Below are positions 16,014 to 24,331 of a stretch of 64,000 bases of DNA, in pieces. Position 1 is the first letter of the stretch, and every line of letters starts with the position of its first letter. This stretch comes from Clostridiales bacterium (GTDB lineage: Bacteria > Actinomycetota > Coriobacteriia > Anaerosomatales > SLCP01). A model generated the notes under the pieces. That model was not told the origin of the DNA. It was given only the letters and a program-made list of their open reading frames with translations, and searched no databases. The translations under genes and the position numbers were made by a program. The stretch lies in assembly GCA_018333995.1 (NCBI GenBank), contig JAGXSG010000003.1, positions 1-64,000 of the forward strand, written 5' to 3'.

Positions 16014-16595
16014 TTACCCCTCTTGCGCTTCCTCCGCGAGAAGAATCGCGTCAGCAACCTGCTTCAGTGTGATCCGCCGGTCCATCGCGAGCCGCTGTAG
16101 GCGGGCAAACGCCTCAGGCTCGGTCATCCCGCGCGCCATCAGCACTCCCTTTGCACGGTCAAGCAACGTTCGCGTCGCGAGCCGCTCGGTAAGGTCAGAA
16201 ACCTCCTCGGCGAGTTGACTCGCCTCCTTGAAACGCGCGGTCGCGACGTGCATCGCGCAAATGACGTCGGCCTTGGAAAACGGCTTGACGAGGTAGCCCA
16301 TCGCCCCCGCACGGCACGCCTCCTCGACCTGGGCTGATCCCGAGAACGCCGTCACCATGACGACCGGCGCTATGCGCTCATCCCCGATCACGGCCGCCGC
16401 CGCAAGCCCGCTCATCACGGGCATCTCGATGTCCATGAACACGACGTCCGGGGCGAGCGAGCGCGCCATCTCGATGGCGGCGCGTCCGTCCGCGGCCTCG
16501 CCCACGACCTCGTGACCGTCCTCTTCTACCATCTCACGCAGGTCCATCCTGATGATGGCCTCGTCTTCGACTATCAGCACGCGCACGGACCTCAC
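16014..16595 (-). CDS. ANTAR-domain response regulator (PdtaR-like)
   Basis: The protein has 193 residues. The receiver domain (residues 1-120) has the acidic pair VEDEA, phosphoacceptor D55 in VVFMDIEMP, the T/S site MVTAFSG and the conserved Lys in VKPFS. The last about 60 residues are an ANTAR RNA-binding domain (LATRTLLDRAKGVLMARGMT, then EAFARLQRLAMDRR). ANTAR regulators bind two-hexaloop RNA hairpins and prevent transcription termination. It overlaps the upstream kinase gene by 4 bp, giving a PdtaS/PdtaR-type pair. Confidence 0.9.
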   Translation of the reverse strand: MRSVRVLIVEDEAIIRMDLREMVEEDGHEVVGEAADGRAAIEMARSLAPDVVFMDIEMPVMSGLAAAAVIGDERIAPVVMVTAFSGSAQVEEACRAGAMGYLVKPFSKADVICAMHVATARFKEASQLAEEVSDLTERLATRTLLDRAKGVLMARGMTEPEAFARLQRLAMDRRITLKQVADAILLAEEAQEG

Positions 16596-18031
16596 TCCTC
16601 CTTGGCGGCATCAGCCGCCGTGCCGCCGGACGCACGCAGGGGGACGCATACCGTCACCTTTGTGCCGCGATCCGAGCTAAACGTCAGGGTCCCGCCGAGA
16701 TCATCACGCACGATCGTGCGAACGATAGCCAACCCCAGATTGCCCGTCGCACCCTCGTCGAATCCAGGCGGCAATCCGCGGCCTTCATCGCGGACAGCGA
16801 CGATGAGCGTTGCGGGCGATCGCCGCAGTGAAACCGTCACCGCACCGGTGGCGCCGTCGCCCATCCCGTGCTCGATAGCGTTGTGGACGAGTTCGGCGAC
16901 GACGAGCGCGAGCGAGGTCGCAACGCGGTCTGCAACGGTGCCGGCCTCACCTTCAACCTCTACAATCACGGCTGAGTGTGGGCCGAGCAGTCCGCGTGCC
17001 ACCATGTCCACCACGATATGAGCAGCTGCGGTGAAGTCGACTTCGTCTCCCGCCGAGATCGCAAGCATGTCGTGGACCACCGCCATAGACGCGATGCGCT
17101 CGACCGCCTCGGCGAGCGAACGGCGTGCCTCCTCGCTCTCGGTTCGGCGGGCCTGGATGCGCAGCAGGCTCGCGATCGTCTGCAGGTTGTTCTTCACGCG
17201 GTGGTGGATCTCGCGTATGGTCGCTTCCTTAACCGCGAGCTCGCGCTGGCGAGCGTGAGCCTCGGTAAGGTCCTCGACGAGCACGAGCGCTCCGTGGTCG
17301 AGGCGCATCGCCCGGTAGTCGAGGACGCGGGCGCCGACCTCGACCTGAGTGTGCGCCGCCCGGCCGGCACGATCGAGCAGGACAGGCGCGAGCGCGACCA
17401 AGCCGCCTGGCAAACGTGTGGCCGGCATGCCGGTCACTCTCCCCTCCACCCCCGCGAGCCGCATGATGTTGACAGCGTTGGGACTCGCGTATCCCACCGT
17501 GCCGCCCGCGTCGATTCTCAGCACGCCGTCACCCGCCCGGCGGCCCGTCGCAAACGTCTCGCCGTGAGTCGTCGTGAACGGCATCCGCGCAAGGATTCCG
17601 AGTACCTCTTCAACCGCGTCCATGAACCGGCGCTCCATCGTGCCTGGCGCCTCGAGCACCTGTAGCGAGATATCGCGAATCACCACAGCAAACACTTCGC
17701 CCGACGGGGCGTGGACGGGGTAACTCTTAGTCACGTACGAGATGCCGCCTGTCGTGCGGCGGCGCGTCCCTTCCACCGGTACGCCAACTTGCAGCGCCTC
17801 GTACGCCTCCTGTTCGCGCTCAGGCGGGAGCGCGAGTCCTTCCCGAGTCGCGCGGGAGGTAGTCGGCGCCGTCATCGGACGCGCGTCTGCAACTACCGTA
17901 AGAACACCCCCCGGTCCGGCAAGCGCAAGAGTCGCGTCAGCGTAGCCGAGATCGGCGATGAGCTGCAGGTTCGCTTCGATCGCCTCGGCGTGTCTGGCGG
18001 TTGAGACGGCATTTTCGACGGTGTCTGACAT
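16592..18031 (-). CDS. PdtaS-like sensor histidine kinase
   Basis: The protein has 479 residues and no transmembrane segment. Order: an N-terminal GAF-like histidine_kinase_N domain (about 1-150), a PAS-like domain (about 170-260), a HisKA_2 dimerisation helix with the H-box REIHHRVKNNLQTIASLL, then an HATPase domain with ELVHNAIEHG (N box), DEGRGLPPGF (G1) and GLAIVRTIV (G2). This is the layout of PdtaS, a cytosolic kinase that phosphorylates an ANTAR regulator; its partner is directly downstream with a 4 bp overlap. ATG 18031 was chosen because the upstream 22 codons would reach toward the divergent gene; no strong ribosome site is visible. Confidence 0.87.
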   Translation of the reverse strand: MSDTVENAVSTARHAEAIEANLQLIADLGYADATLALAGPGGVLTVVADARPMTAPTTSRATREGLALPPEREQEAYEALQVGVPVEGTRRRTTGGISYVTKSYPVHAPSGEVFAVVIRDISLQVLEAPGTMERRFMDAVEEVLGILARMPFTTTHGETFATGRRAGDGVLRIDAGGTVGYASPNAVNIMRLAGVEGRVTGMPATRLPGGLVALAPVLLDRAGRAAHTQVEVGARVLDYRAMRLDHGALVLVEDLTEAHARQRELAVKEATIREIHHRVKNNLQTIASLLRIQARRTESEEARRSLAEAVERIASMAVVHDMLAISAGDEVDFTAAAHIVVDMVARGLLGPHSAVIVEVEGEAGTVADRVATSLALVVAELVHNAIEHGMGDGATGAVTVSLRRSPATLIVAVRDEGRGLPPGFDEGATGNLGLAIVRTIVRDDLGGTLTFSSDRGTKVTVCVPLRASGGTAADAAKEE

Positions 18032-18140
18032 GCGCCGAGTATATCGCGCATCGACAACTAGCCGTTCGTCCGGATGTGGTGACCTTTCGTCATCCACTCA
18101 CCGATACACCCAGTATGGTCGGCCGATGAGGAGGACGCCC

Positions 18141-19502
18141 GTGCGCACAGACGGATTCAACGGCACGCTCCAGCGCGAACGTCACTTGAACGCGCTCTCC
18201 TACGTGGTCATCGTCGCGCTTATCGCCATCAGTGGTGTCTTGCTGTTCATGTTGCTTACCAGCACGCCCGTCCCTGACGCGTGGCTATTTACGGATCACG
18301 TATTCCGAACCGTGTTCACCGGCCTGCTGCTCGCCATAATCTTGTACATGATCGATCAGCGCCGCCGCTTGCGAGGTGAACTCCTGGCGGCCCACCGGCG
18401 ACTCGAAGATGCGAACCGTGAGATCACCTCCGCCCTCGGCCGCCTCAGCTACGCCCAACACGTAGCCGAGGTCATGACATCGCTTACTCAGACCGACGCG
18501 CTCGAGCGCGTTCTCCGAGAGTCAGCCCAGCATTTTGGTGCTGAAGCCGCCGCCGTCGTGGGTGAGGAGGTGACGCTTTTTGCTGACGAGTCGCTTGAGT
18601 ACTCCGCCGCGCACACCGTTGCGCTCCAGGTCGCTCTCGACGCGGTGCGCGCCGGAAAGCCGATTGAGATCTCGAACACGCAGACCGGTTCAGAAGCGCT
18701 CGCCGTGCCACTGCGCATCCGAGGCGAGCTGGCTTCGGTATTGTGCCTCTGGAAATCCGGCGAACCGTTTGACCCGGACCACCTCGAAGGACTCGGCCTC
18801 GTCGCCCGGATCATCGAACTCGCCAAGGAAAACCAGCTCCTTCTCGCCGAAGCGCGTACCCAGCTCGCTGGCACACTTCGCACGCTGGCGACCCTCATCG
18901 ACAGCCGGGTTCCGGAGTACCGGCGCCGTAGCGCGCTGATCGCTGAGCACGTCGTGTCGGTGGGCGGGCGGCTCGGCCTCGAGGAGCGGACGCTCAGCGA
19001 TTTGCGGATCGCCGCGATGCTCGCTGATGTCGGAATGCTCGAGGTGTCCGACTCGATCATCTTGGCAGAGCGTCCCCTCACACCCGAGGAGACCGCCCAG
19101 ATCCGGCTCCATCCCGCAAAAGGCGCGTACGTCGCCCGCAACGCCGCGTTCTCGCCCACCGTGCAAGAGGCGATCCGCGACCACCACGAACGCCTCGACG
19201 GGTCCGGGTATCCGCGGCGGCTAGTCGGGGACCAGATCGCGATTGGAGCGCGCATCCTTGCGGTTGCCGACTCGTTCAGCTCGATGACGAGTCCGCGGCC
19301 GTATCGGCCCGCAATGAGCATTGATCACGCGGTCTCGGAACTCATCCGCGGGGCGGACGTTGTGTACGATCGCAGAGTCGTGCAAGCGTTCATCGAAGTA
19401 ATCGGCTATAGATCACCTGACCGCGTCACCGCTCAGAGCGCCGATCCGATCGCCGAGCAAGGCCGCGGCCGTACACGCAAGGAGCGTGTCGGGATCAACT
19501 AG
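18141..19502 (+). CDS. membrane HD-GYP-like protein with degraded HD motif
   Basis: The protein has 453 residues. I chose GTG 18141 because AGGAGG (18129-18134) lies 6 bp upstream; an ATG at 18126 overlaps that site. Two transmembrane helices near the N-terminus are followed by a coiled coil, a GAF-like segment (residues about 110-230) and an HD-GYP domain (about 245-420). The GYP half is intact (DHHERLDGSGYP, RPYRPAMS), but the catalytic HD is changed: AAMLADVGML stands where AALLHDIGK is expected, losing His and Lys. It may therefore not hydrolyse c-di-GMP and could act as a sensor or scaffold. It is divergent from the pdtaS-like kinase. Confidence 0.8.
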   Translation: MRTDGFNGTLQRERHLNALSYVVIVALIAISGVLLFMLLTSTPVPDAWLFTDHVFRTVFTGLLLAIILYMIDQRRRLRGELLAAHRRLEDANREITSALGRLSYAQHVAEVMTSLTQTDALERVLRESAQHFGAEAAAVVGEEVTLFADESLEYSAAHTVALQVALDAVRAGKPIEISNTQTGSEALAVPLRIRGELASVLCLWKSGEPFDPDHLEGLGLVARIIELAKENQLLLAEARTQLAGTLRTLATLIDSRVPEYRRRSALIAEHVVSVGGRLGLEERTLSDLRIAAMLADVGMLEVSDSIILAERPLTPEETAQIRLHPAKGAYVARNAAFSPTVQEAIRDHHERLDGSGYPRRLVGDQIAIGARILAVADSFSSMTSPRPYRPAMSIDHAVSELIRGADVVYDRRVVQAFIEVIGYRSPDRVTAQSADPIAEQGRGRTRKERVGIN

Positions 19503-19555
19503 GCGCATCCGTGCCGCTTCGGTACAATCGGCGAGCGGCACACGTGCCGCACCGT

Positions 19556-19642
19556 GCCCGGGTGGCGGAACAGGCAGACGCGCCGGTCTCAAAAACCGGT
19601 TCCTGAAAGGGAGTGCGGGTTCGATTCCCGCCCCGGGCACCA
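19556..19642 (+). tRNA. tRNA-Leu (CAA)
   Basis: GCCCGGG (19556-19562) pairs with CCCGGGC before an encoded CCA end (19640-19642). The anticodon stem CCGGT/ACCGG encloses the loop CTCAAAA, anticodon CAA. A long class II variable arm (around TCCTGAAAGGGA) and the T arm GCGGG-TTCGATT-CCCGC follow. At 87 nt it fits tRNA-Leu. Confidence 0.95.
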
Positions 19643-19665
19643 TGTACGAGCAGTGCGCACAGCGC

Positions 19666-20460
19666 TCAGCCCGCCGAAGGCTCGGACGCTGCCCCGCCGG
19701 TGTTGCCGTTACAGCTCCGGGGATGGTCGCGGATATAGTCGACCGCCTCGTCAACCGAGTCGGTCATAAATATCCGGTCGATGTCGCTCGCGTCGATCGT
19801 CCCCTCAGCCACGAGCCGCGCTTGAAAGAAATCGATCATCGGCTCCCAGAAGTCGCAGCCCAGCGCCACGAGCGGGAACCCGTCGATCTTGCCGGTCTGC
19901 ATCAGCGTGAGCGTCTCAAAGAGCTCGTCGAGCGTGCCATACCCGCCGGGCAGGATGACGAACGCGCATGAGTACTTCACGAGCATCACTTTGCGCACAA
20001 AGAAGTGCTCGAACTCGATGAGGCGATCGACGTACGGGTTGGCGTGCTGCTCGAACGGAAGATGGATGTTCGCGCCGATCGAGAGTCCGCCGGCCTCTCT
20101 CGCACCGCGGTTCGCCGCCTCCATCACGCCGGGTCCCGCCCCCGTCATTACCGCATATCCGCGCGTGGCAAGCGCCGCGCCGAGGCTGCGCGCAAGTGTG
20201 TAGTACCGGTGGCCCTCCTCGAAGCGTGCCGAGCCAAACACGGTAACTGTCGGTTCCTCAATCGAGAGAAACTCAAATCCTCGCAAGAACTCCAGGAAGT
20301 AGCGCACGGCGCTTTCGACGTTGTCCGAGTGCTTGCGCTTGCCACGCAGAAACTCGGCCTCGGTGCCTTTGACCTGCTCGAGCAAGGACGGCTTCTGGAG
20401 CGCCCTGCTAAGCGGCAGGTCACGTCGGGACGCCTCGTACGATCCGCTGTCCGCGTTCAC
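19666..20460 (-). CDS. LOG-family protein (lysine decarboxylase-like nucleoside 5'-monophosphate phosphoribohydrolase)
   Basis: The protein has 264 residues. The LOG signature PGGYGTLDE and the upstream GAGPGVMEAANRGA loop are intact within a Rossmann fold (VTVFGSARFEEGHRYYTLAR). Family members hydrolyse cytokinin riboside or other nucleoside monophosphates to a base and ribose 5-phosphate; many were misnamed lysine decarboxylases. An N-terminal extension of about 55 residues precedes the fold, as in the larger TIGR00730-related group. GTG 20460 has GGAGG 4 bp upstream. It sits alone between the tRNA and the aldolase. Confidence 0.85.
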   Translation of the reverse strand: MNADSGSYEASRRDLPLSRALQKPSLLEQVKGTEAEFLRGKRKHSDNVESAVRYFLEFLRGFEFLSIEEPTVTVFGSARFEEGHRYYTLARSLGAALATRGYAVMTGAGPGVMEAANRGAREAGGLSIGANIHLPFEQHANPYVDRLIEFEHFFVRKVMLVKYSCAFVILPGGYGTLDELFETLTLMQTGKIDGFPLVALGCDFWEPMIDFFQARLVAEGTIDASDIDRIFMTDSVDEAVDYIRDHPRSCNGNTGGAASEPSAG

Positions 20461-20499
20461 CGCGCCTCCTCACTGTGATAGATCCGGTCTGCGATTTAT

Positions 20500-20515
20500 C
20501 ACCGGCTGACCGGTG
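20500..20515 (-). terminator. small hairpin after the class II aldolase gene
   Basis: CACCGG-CTGA-CCGGTG is a perfect 6 bp stem 15 bp after the aldolase stop, followed on the minus strand by ATAAATC. The stem is short and the U tract poor, so this is a weak terminator call. Confidence 0.3.
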
Positions 20516-20529
20516 AGCCATTACGCGAG

Positions 20530-21102
20530 CTACTCCAACAGGTCAAGGACGCGGCACGCCGCTTCGAGGCACGTGACGTGATAGAGCGCCTCCTCGAGCG
20601 TTGCGCCGATCGCAAACACTCCGTGTGTCGCGAGCACTGCGATGGGATGCCCAGCGAGCGCCTCGGCAAGTAACGAAGCCGCTTCAGCCGAGCCGATCGT
20701 CTCAGCGGCGCGCACCACCGGGACGGCCCCACCGAGCACGTAGAGCGCCTCTGAGTCGACAGGCGTGATCACGTCATAGCGTATCGAGCGCGCAATCGTG
20801 TGAACGGGGTGCGCGTGCACGACCGCACGCGTAGCTGTCTCCTCGTAGAGCGCGCGGTGCACGACGAGCTCGCGTGAGCACTCGGCATCGCGATCGCACG
20901 CGGACGTCCGCGTCCACACGACGTCCAGGTCGCCCAGACGCCCGAGCATCGCGCCACGTCTCGTGATGAAGATGCGACCGCCGTGGCGCTCCGAGAGGTT
21001 GCCGCCATGACTCGAGATCGCTCCAGTCAAAAAGAGGTCACGCCCTACCGCAGAAAACCGCTCACGAACATCCGCGTCGATGATGGGGTCGAGCCGTTCC
21101 AC
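20530..21102 (-). CDS. class II aldolase/adducin-family protein
   Basis: The protein has 190 residues. Family marks are GAISSHGGNLSERHGGRIFITRRG (substrate phosphate site, SHGGNLS in place of SGNxS), the zinc ligands in VVHAHPVHT, the SEAL segment, and ATHGVFAIGATLEEAL carrying the last His ligand. Relatives include L-fuculose-phosphate and related aldolases; the exact substrate is not readable. I chose GTG 21102 because GGAGG precedes it and because the alternative start at 21162 adds a glycine-rich stretch unlike the family. It lies downstream of the PfkA-family gene, suggesting sugar-phosphate metabolism. Confidence 0.8.
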   Translation of the reverse strand: MERLDPIIDADVRERFSAVGRDLFLTGAISSHGGNLSERHGGRIFITRRGAMLGRLGDLDVVWTRTSACDRDAECSRELVVHRALYEETATRAVVHAHPVHTIARSIRYDVITPVDSEALYVLGGAVPVVRAAETIGSAEAASLLAEALAGHPIAVLATHGVFAIGATLEEALYHVTCLEAACRVLDLLE

Positions 21103-21155
21103 GCATCCTCCTTCAGGGGCGCCTCTGCCTCCGCCTCCACCAAAGTCGTCGGCCC

Positions 21156-22394
21156 TTAGCACTCCACGGTGTCGTGGCCGGATTGCTGGTATTCGAGCGC
21201 ACGCGCGAGCCGGTAAAAATCACTCCCCCGCTCGATCATCCGGACGCGCGTCTTGAGCGTTGCCGGATCGATCAGGTCGCTAAAGGGCACGTAGGTAAGC
21301 TCGAGCTGCTTCTCGACGCTCACCATGTGACCGCTCAAGCCTTCCTCGGCCAGCGCACGGAACGCCCCGAACCCGAGCTGTGTGCCCAAGAGCACGTCGA
21401 ACGCGCTCGGCTCTGCGCAGCGCGTCTCATACCCGATCTGCTTGTGGCGGACCTTGATTGGCTCCCCGGTGATCGTCTCGTACGCGTTTTCGATCTCGCC
21501 CGAAAGCAACCGGCCTACCTGCGCCGCGCCGAGAGTGACGTTGCCGTGCTCATCAACGCTTTGAGGACGCTGGTCGTCGGGCAGGCGATCGGCGAGACCC
21601 TCGGCCACGCAGATAATGCCGTACTCGCGACCGTCCGCTTTACGCGCCACGATGAGCTCGGCTAGATCCCGCGCGACCGACCGCGCATCGAAGTCGCCGT
21701 CGAAGTCCTCCACGGAAAGCATCCGCGTCGCCTCGCCCGCGATGCCAGAGGCGTACGTGAGCCAGCCCGCCTTGCGGCCCATGAGCTCGAGGACGTACCA
21801 GACCTTTGTCGAGCGCGCGTCAGCCCCGAGGTTTCTTATCTCGCCCGCCGCGTAGTGCGCCGCCGAGAAGAACCCGAACGTCCAATCGATCCCGAAGTAA
21901 TCGTTGTCTATCGTCTTGGGCAGATGGATGATTCGCACGCGCCTGAGCTCAGGCATGAGTCCTTGCATCGTGTAGAGGTAGTTCGCTGTCTTTAACGTGT
22001 CATCTCCGCCGATGGACACGAGCGCGTCGATCTCGTGCGCGTCAAACGCGTCGAATACCGCTCTTAGCCTCGCGTTTTTCTCCATGTCTACGAGGTCAGC
22101 TGAGGACTCTATCCGCTTGCCGGGGTTCGCGCGCGAGGTGCAAAGCACGATGTCCTTGCGGTTGCGAATCTGCGAGACGTCGTCACGCTTCAGGCACCGG
22201 TAGTGCGTGCCTTCCACGAGAGGCGTGGTGGCCGAGTGCCGCTCGAGGTTCTCGTAACCGTCGAGAAAGCCAATGACGCACACGCCTGCGTTTAAGAAGC
22301 TCAGTGCCGCGGCAGAGATGACCGCGTTGGCCGCTGGGGCCGGACCGCCAGAGAACAAGATGCCGACGCGCTTGATATCGTGCGAATGACTCAC
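21156..22394 (-). CDS. 6-phosphofructokinase family, probably pyrophosphate-dependent
   Basis: The protein has 412 residues. Group PfkA motifs are SGGPAPAANAVI (nucleotide/PPi loop), SIGGDDTLKTA, PKTIDNDYFGIDWTFGF and ELMGRKAGWLT. ATP-dependent enzymes carry GGDGS and a Gly at the second site. This one has GGDD and PKTID, the Asp/Lys combination associated with PPi as phosphoryl donor. It would convert fructose 6-phosphate to fructose 1,6-bisphosphate reversibly. GTG 22394 has GGAGG 8 bp upstream. PPi specificity is predicted from these two residues only. The first loop reads GGPAP rather than the usual GGDxxG, a family variant. Confidence 0.82.
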   Translation of the reverse strand: MSHSHDIKRVGILFSGGPAPAANAVISAAALSFLNAGVCVIGFLDGYENLERHSATTPLVEGTHYRCLKRDDVSQIRNRKDIVLCTSRANPGKRIESSADLVDMEKNARLRAVFDAFDAHEIDALVSIGGDDTLKTANYLYTMQGLMPELRRVRIIHLPKTIDNDYFGIDWTFGFFSAAHYAAGEIRNLGADARSTKVWYVLELMGRKAGWLTYASGIAGEATRMLSVEDFDGDFDARSVARDLAELIVARKADGREYGIICVAEGLADRLPDDQRPQSVDEHGNVTLGAAQVGRLLSGEIENAYETITGEPIKVRHKQIGYETRCAEPSAFDVLLGTQLGFGAFRALAEEGLSGHMVSVEKQLELTYVPFSDLIDPATLKTRVRMIERGSDFYRLARALEYQQSGHDTVEC

Positions 22395-22437
22395 AGAACA
22401 CACCTCCACACGAGCAGTTCAGGTCGTCGGATGGTAC

Positions 22438-23406
22438 TTACCCGGCGCCTTCCTCGATGACTCCGACCCGGCGCACTCGCTCGTGGCGTGCGGCGACGAG
22501 CGCCTCCGCGTCGAGCGGCAAGAGATCCCTGAGTGCGGCTACGACGCGCTCTTTGACCGCACCCATCACGCCAGCCGGATCGCGATGCGCGCCGCCAAGA
22601 GGCTCGGCGACGATCTCATCGGCGATACCGAGGCCGACGAGGCGGTCCGCCGTCAGCGAGAGACACGAAGCGACCTCGGCGGCCTTGCTCGCGTCCTTGT
22701 GGAGGATCGAGGCGCACGCTTCGGGGCTGATGACCGAGTAATACGAGTTCTCAAGCATGATGAGCCGGTTGCCAAAGCCGATCGCGAGCGCGCCGCCCGA
22801 ACCGCCCTCGCCGATACCTACGCAGACAACCGGGACGCGCACTCCCGCGAGCACGCTGAGCGCCTCCGCGATCGCCCACGCCTGACCGCGCTCCTCAGCC
22901 TCGATACCGGGGTACGCACCCGGCGTGTCTATAAACGTGACGATCGGCAACCCGAAGCGGTCGGCGAGGCGCATGGCGCGGATAGCCTTTCGAAAGCCCT
23001 CAGGGTGCGCCATGCCAAAGTTGCGCGCGAGGTTCTCGCGCGTGTTCTTACCCTTACGGTGTCCGAGAACTACCGTTCGCACGCCGCTGATCGTCGCAAG
23101 CGCGGCGATAATCGCTTCGTCGTTCCCAAAGAGCCGGTCACCATGGAGCTCTACGACGTCGGTGAAGAGCGTGTCGAGGTACTCCTGCGTCTTGGGCCGG
23201 TCCGGATGACGGCTGATCTGGACGCGCTCCCACGGCGCTAGGTCCCGGTACGTCCGTTCGCGGAGCTCTTCTATCTGCTTCGCGAGAGCTTCCACCTCGC
23301 CCGAGAGTTCCGGGTTGGCGGTCACATCGATACGGCGCAAACCTTCGAGCTTGGCCTCCAGCTCCGCGAGTGGGCGCTCGAACTCCATCGTGAAGCGGCG
23401 GGTCAT
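22438..23406 (-). CDS. accA: acetyl-CoA carboxylase carboxyltransferase subunit alpha
   Basis: The protein has 322 residues, the normal AccA length. It begins with the alpha-subunit helical region (FERPLAELEAKLEGLRRID) and contains the crotonase-like core with HPEGFRKAIRAMRLADRFGLP, TPGAYPGIEAEERGQA and GEGGSGGALAIGFGN. With AccD it moves carboxyl from biotin to acetyl-CoA, giving malonyl-CoA for fatty acid synthesis. The start overlaps the accD stop by 4 bp, so the two are coupled. Confidence 0.95.
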   Translation of the reverse strand: MTRRFTMEFERPLAELEAKLEGLRRIDVTANPELSGEVEALAKQIEELRERTYRDLAPWERVQISRHPDRPKTQEYLDTLFTDVVELHGDRLFGNDEAIIAALATISGVRTVVLGHRKGKNTRENLARNFGMAHPEGFRKAIRAMRLADRFGLPIVTFIDTPGAYPGIEAEERGQAWAIAEALSVLAGVRVPVVCVGIGEGGSGGALAIGFGNRLIMLENSYYSVISPEACASILHKDASKAAEVASCLSLTADRLVGLGIADEIVAEPLGGAHRDPAGVMGAVKERVVAALRDLLPLDAEALVAARHERVRRVGVIEEGAG

Positions 23407-24290
23407 CGCGCACCACCGCCGTTGGCTCCGGCAAGGTAGTCGAGCACGAGTCCGAGCCGCGCGGGAAGTTGTCCGCGCGGAACAACGTCGTCGACCATGC
23501 CATGCGCAAGCAGGTACTCGGCGGACTGGAAGCCCTTGGGCACGCTCTGGCGGATCGTCTGCTCGATGACGCGCGGCCCGGCAAAGCCAATAAGCGCGCC
23601 CGGCTCGGCAAAAATGATGTCAGCAAGCACCGCGAAGCTCGCGGTCACGCCGCCCATCGTGGGATCGGTAAGCACCGAGACGTACGGCAGCCGGGCCTCT
23701 GAGAGCCTGCGCGCCGCGTCGGCGGTCTTGGCCATCTGCATGAGCGAGAGCATGCCCTCTTGCATGCGCGCTCCGCCCGACGCGATGACAAACACGACGC
23801 CGCGCCGCTCCGCGACGGCAAGCTCGAAAGCGCGAGTGACCTTCTCGCCCACCGCTGAGCCCATCGACGCCCCGATGAAGCGGAAATCCATCGCGCCGAG
23901 GACCACCTGGTGGCCCGCCACCGTCGCCCTGCCCGTCACGAGCGCCTCGGCGAGCCCGGACTTCTCACGCGCGCCCGCGAGGCTCGCGGCGTAGGGCTTG
24001 GCGGCGGTGAAGCCGAGCGGGTCGGTCGAGGTGAGGGCCGCGTCGATCTCCGCGAAGGAGCCGGGGTCGGCGATAAAAGCGATCCGCTCGGCGGAGGTCA
24101 TCGCAAAGTGGTGCCCGCAGTGAGGGCACACGCGGGCGTTCTCGATGAGCTGGCCCTCGTAGACGATGCGCTTGCAGCCGACGCACTTTACCCACACGCC
24201 TTCGGGCACGTCCGCTCGCGACGCCTCTGAGGCACGCGGCGTCGTGTAGCGACTTGATTCGCGTGCCTTGAACCAATCTGAGATGGACAA
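23403..24290 (-). CDS. accD: acetyl-CoA carboxylase carboxyltransferase subunit beta
   Basis: The protein has 295 residues. The N-terminal zinc ribbon CVGCKRIVYEGQL...CPHCGHH that marks bacterial AccD is intact, followed by the crotonase fold (AMDFRFIGASMGSAVGEK, IASGGARMQEGMLSLMQMAK, PTMGGVTASFA). It pairs with AccA immediately downstream. The start appears to be TTG 24290 (MSISDWFKA), with GGGG as a weak ribosome site. Confidence 0.95.
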   Translation of the reverse strand: MSISDWFKARESSRYTTPRASEASRADVPEGVWVKCVGCKRIVYEGQLIENARVCPHCGHHFAMTSAERIAFIADPGSFAEIDAALTSTDPLGFTAAKPYAASLAGAREKSGLAEALVTGRATVAGHQVVLGAMDFRFIGASMGSAVGEKVTRAFELAVAERRGVVFVIASGGARMQEGMLSLMQMAKTADAARRLSEARLPYVSVLTDPTMGGVTASFAVLADIIFAEPGALIGFAGPRVIEQTIRQSVPKGFQSAEYLLAHGMVDDVVPRGQLPARLGLVLDYLAGANGGGAR

Positions 24291-24331
24291 GTCCGTCCCC
24301 TGTGTCGCATCGGTGCCCGCGCGCGGTTGCG

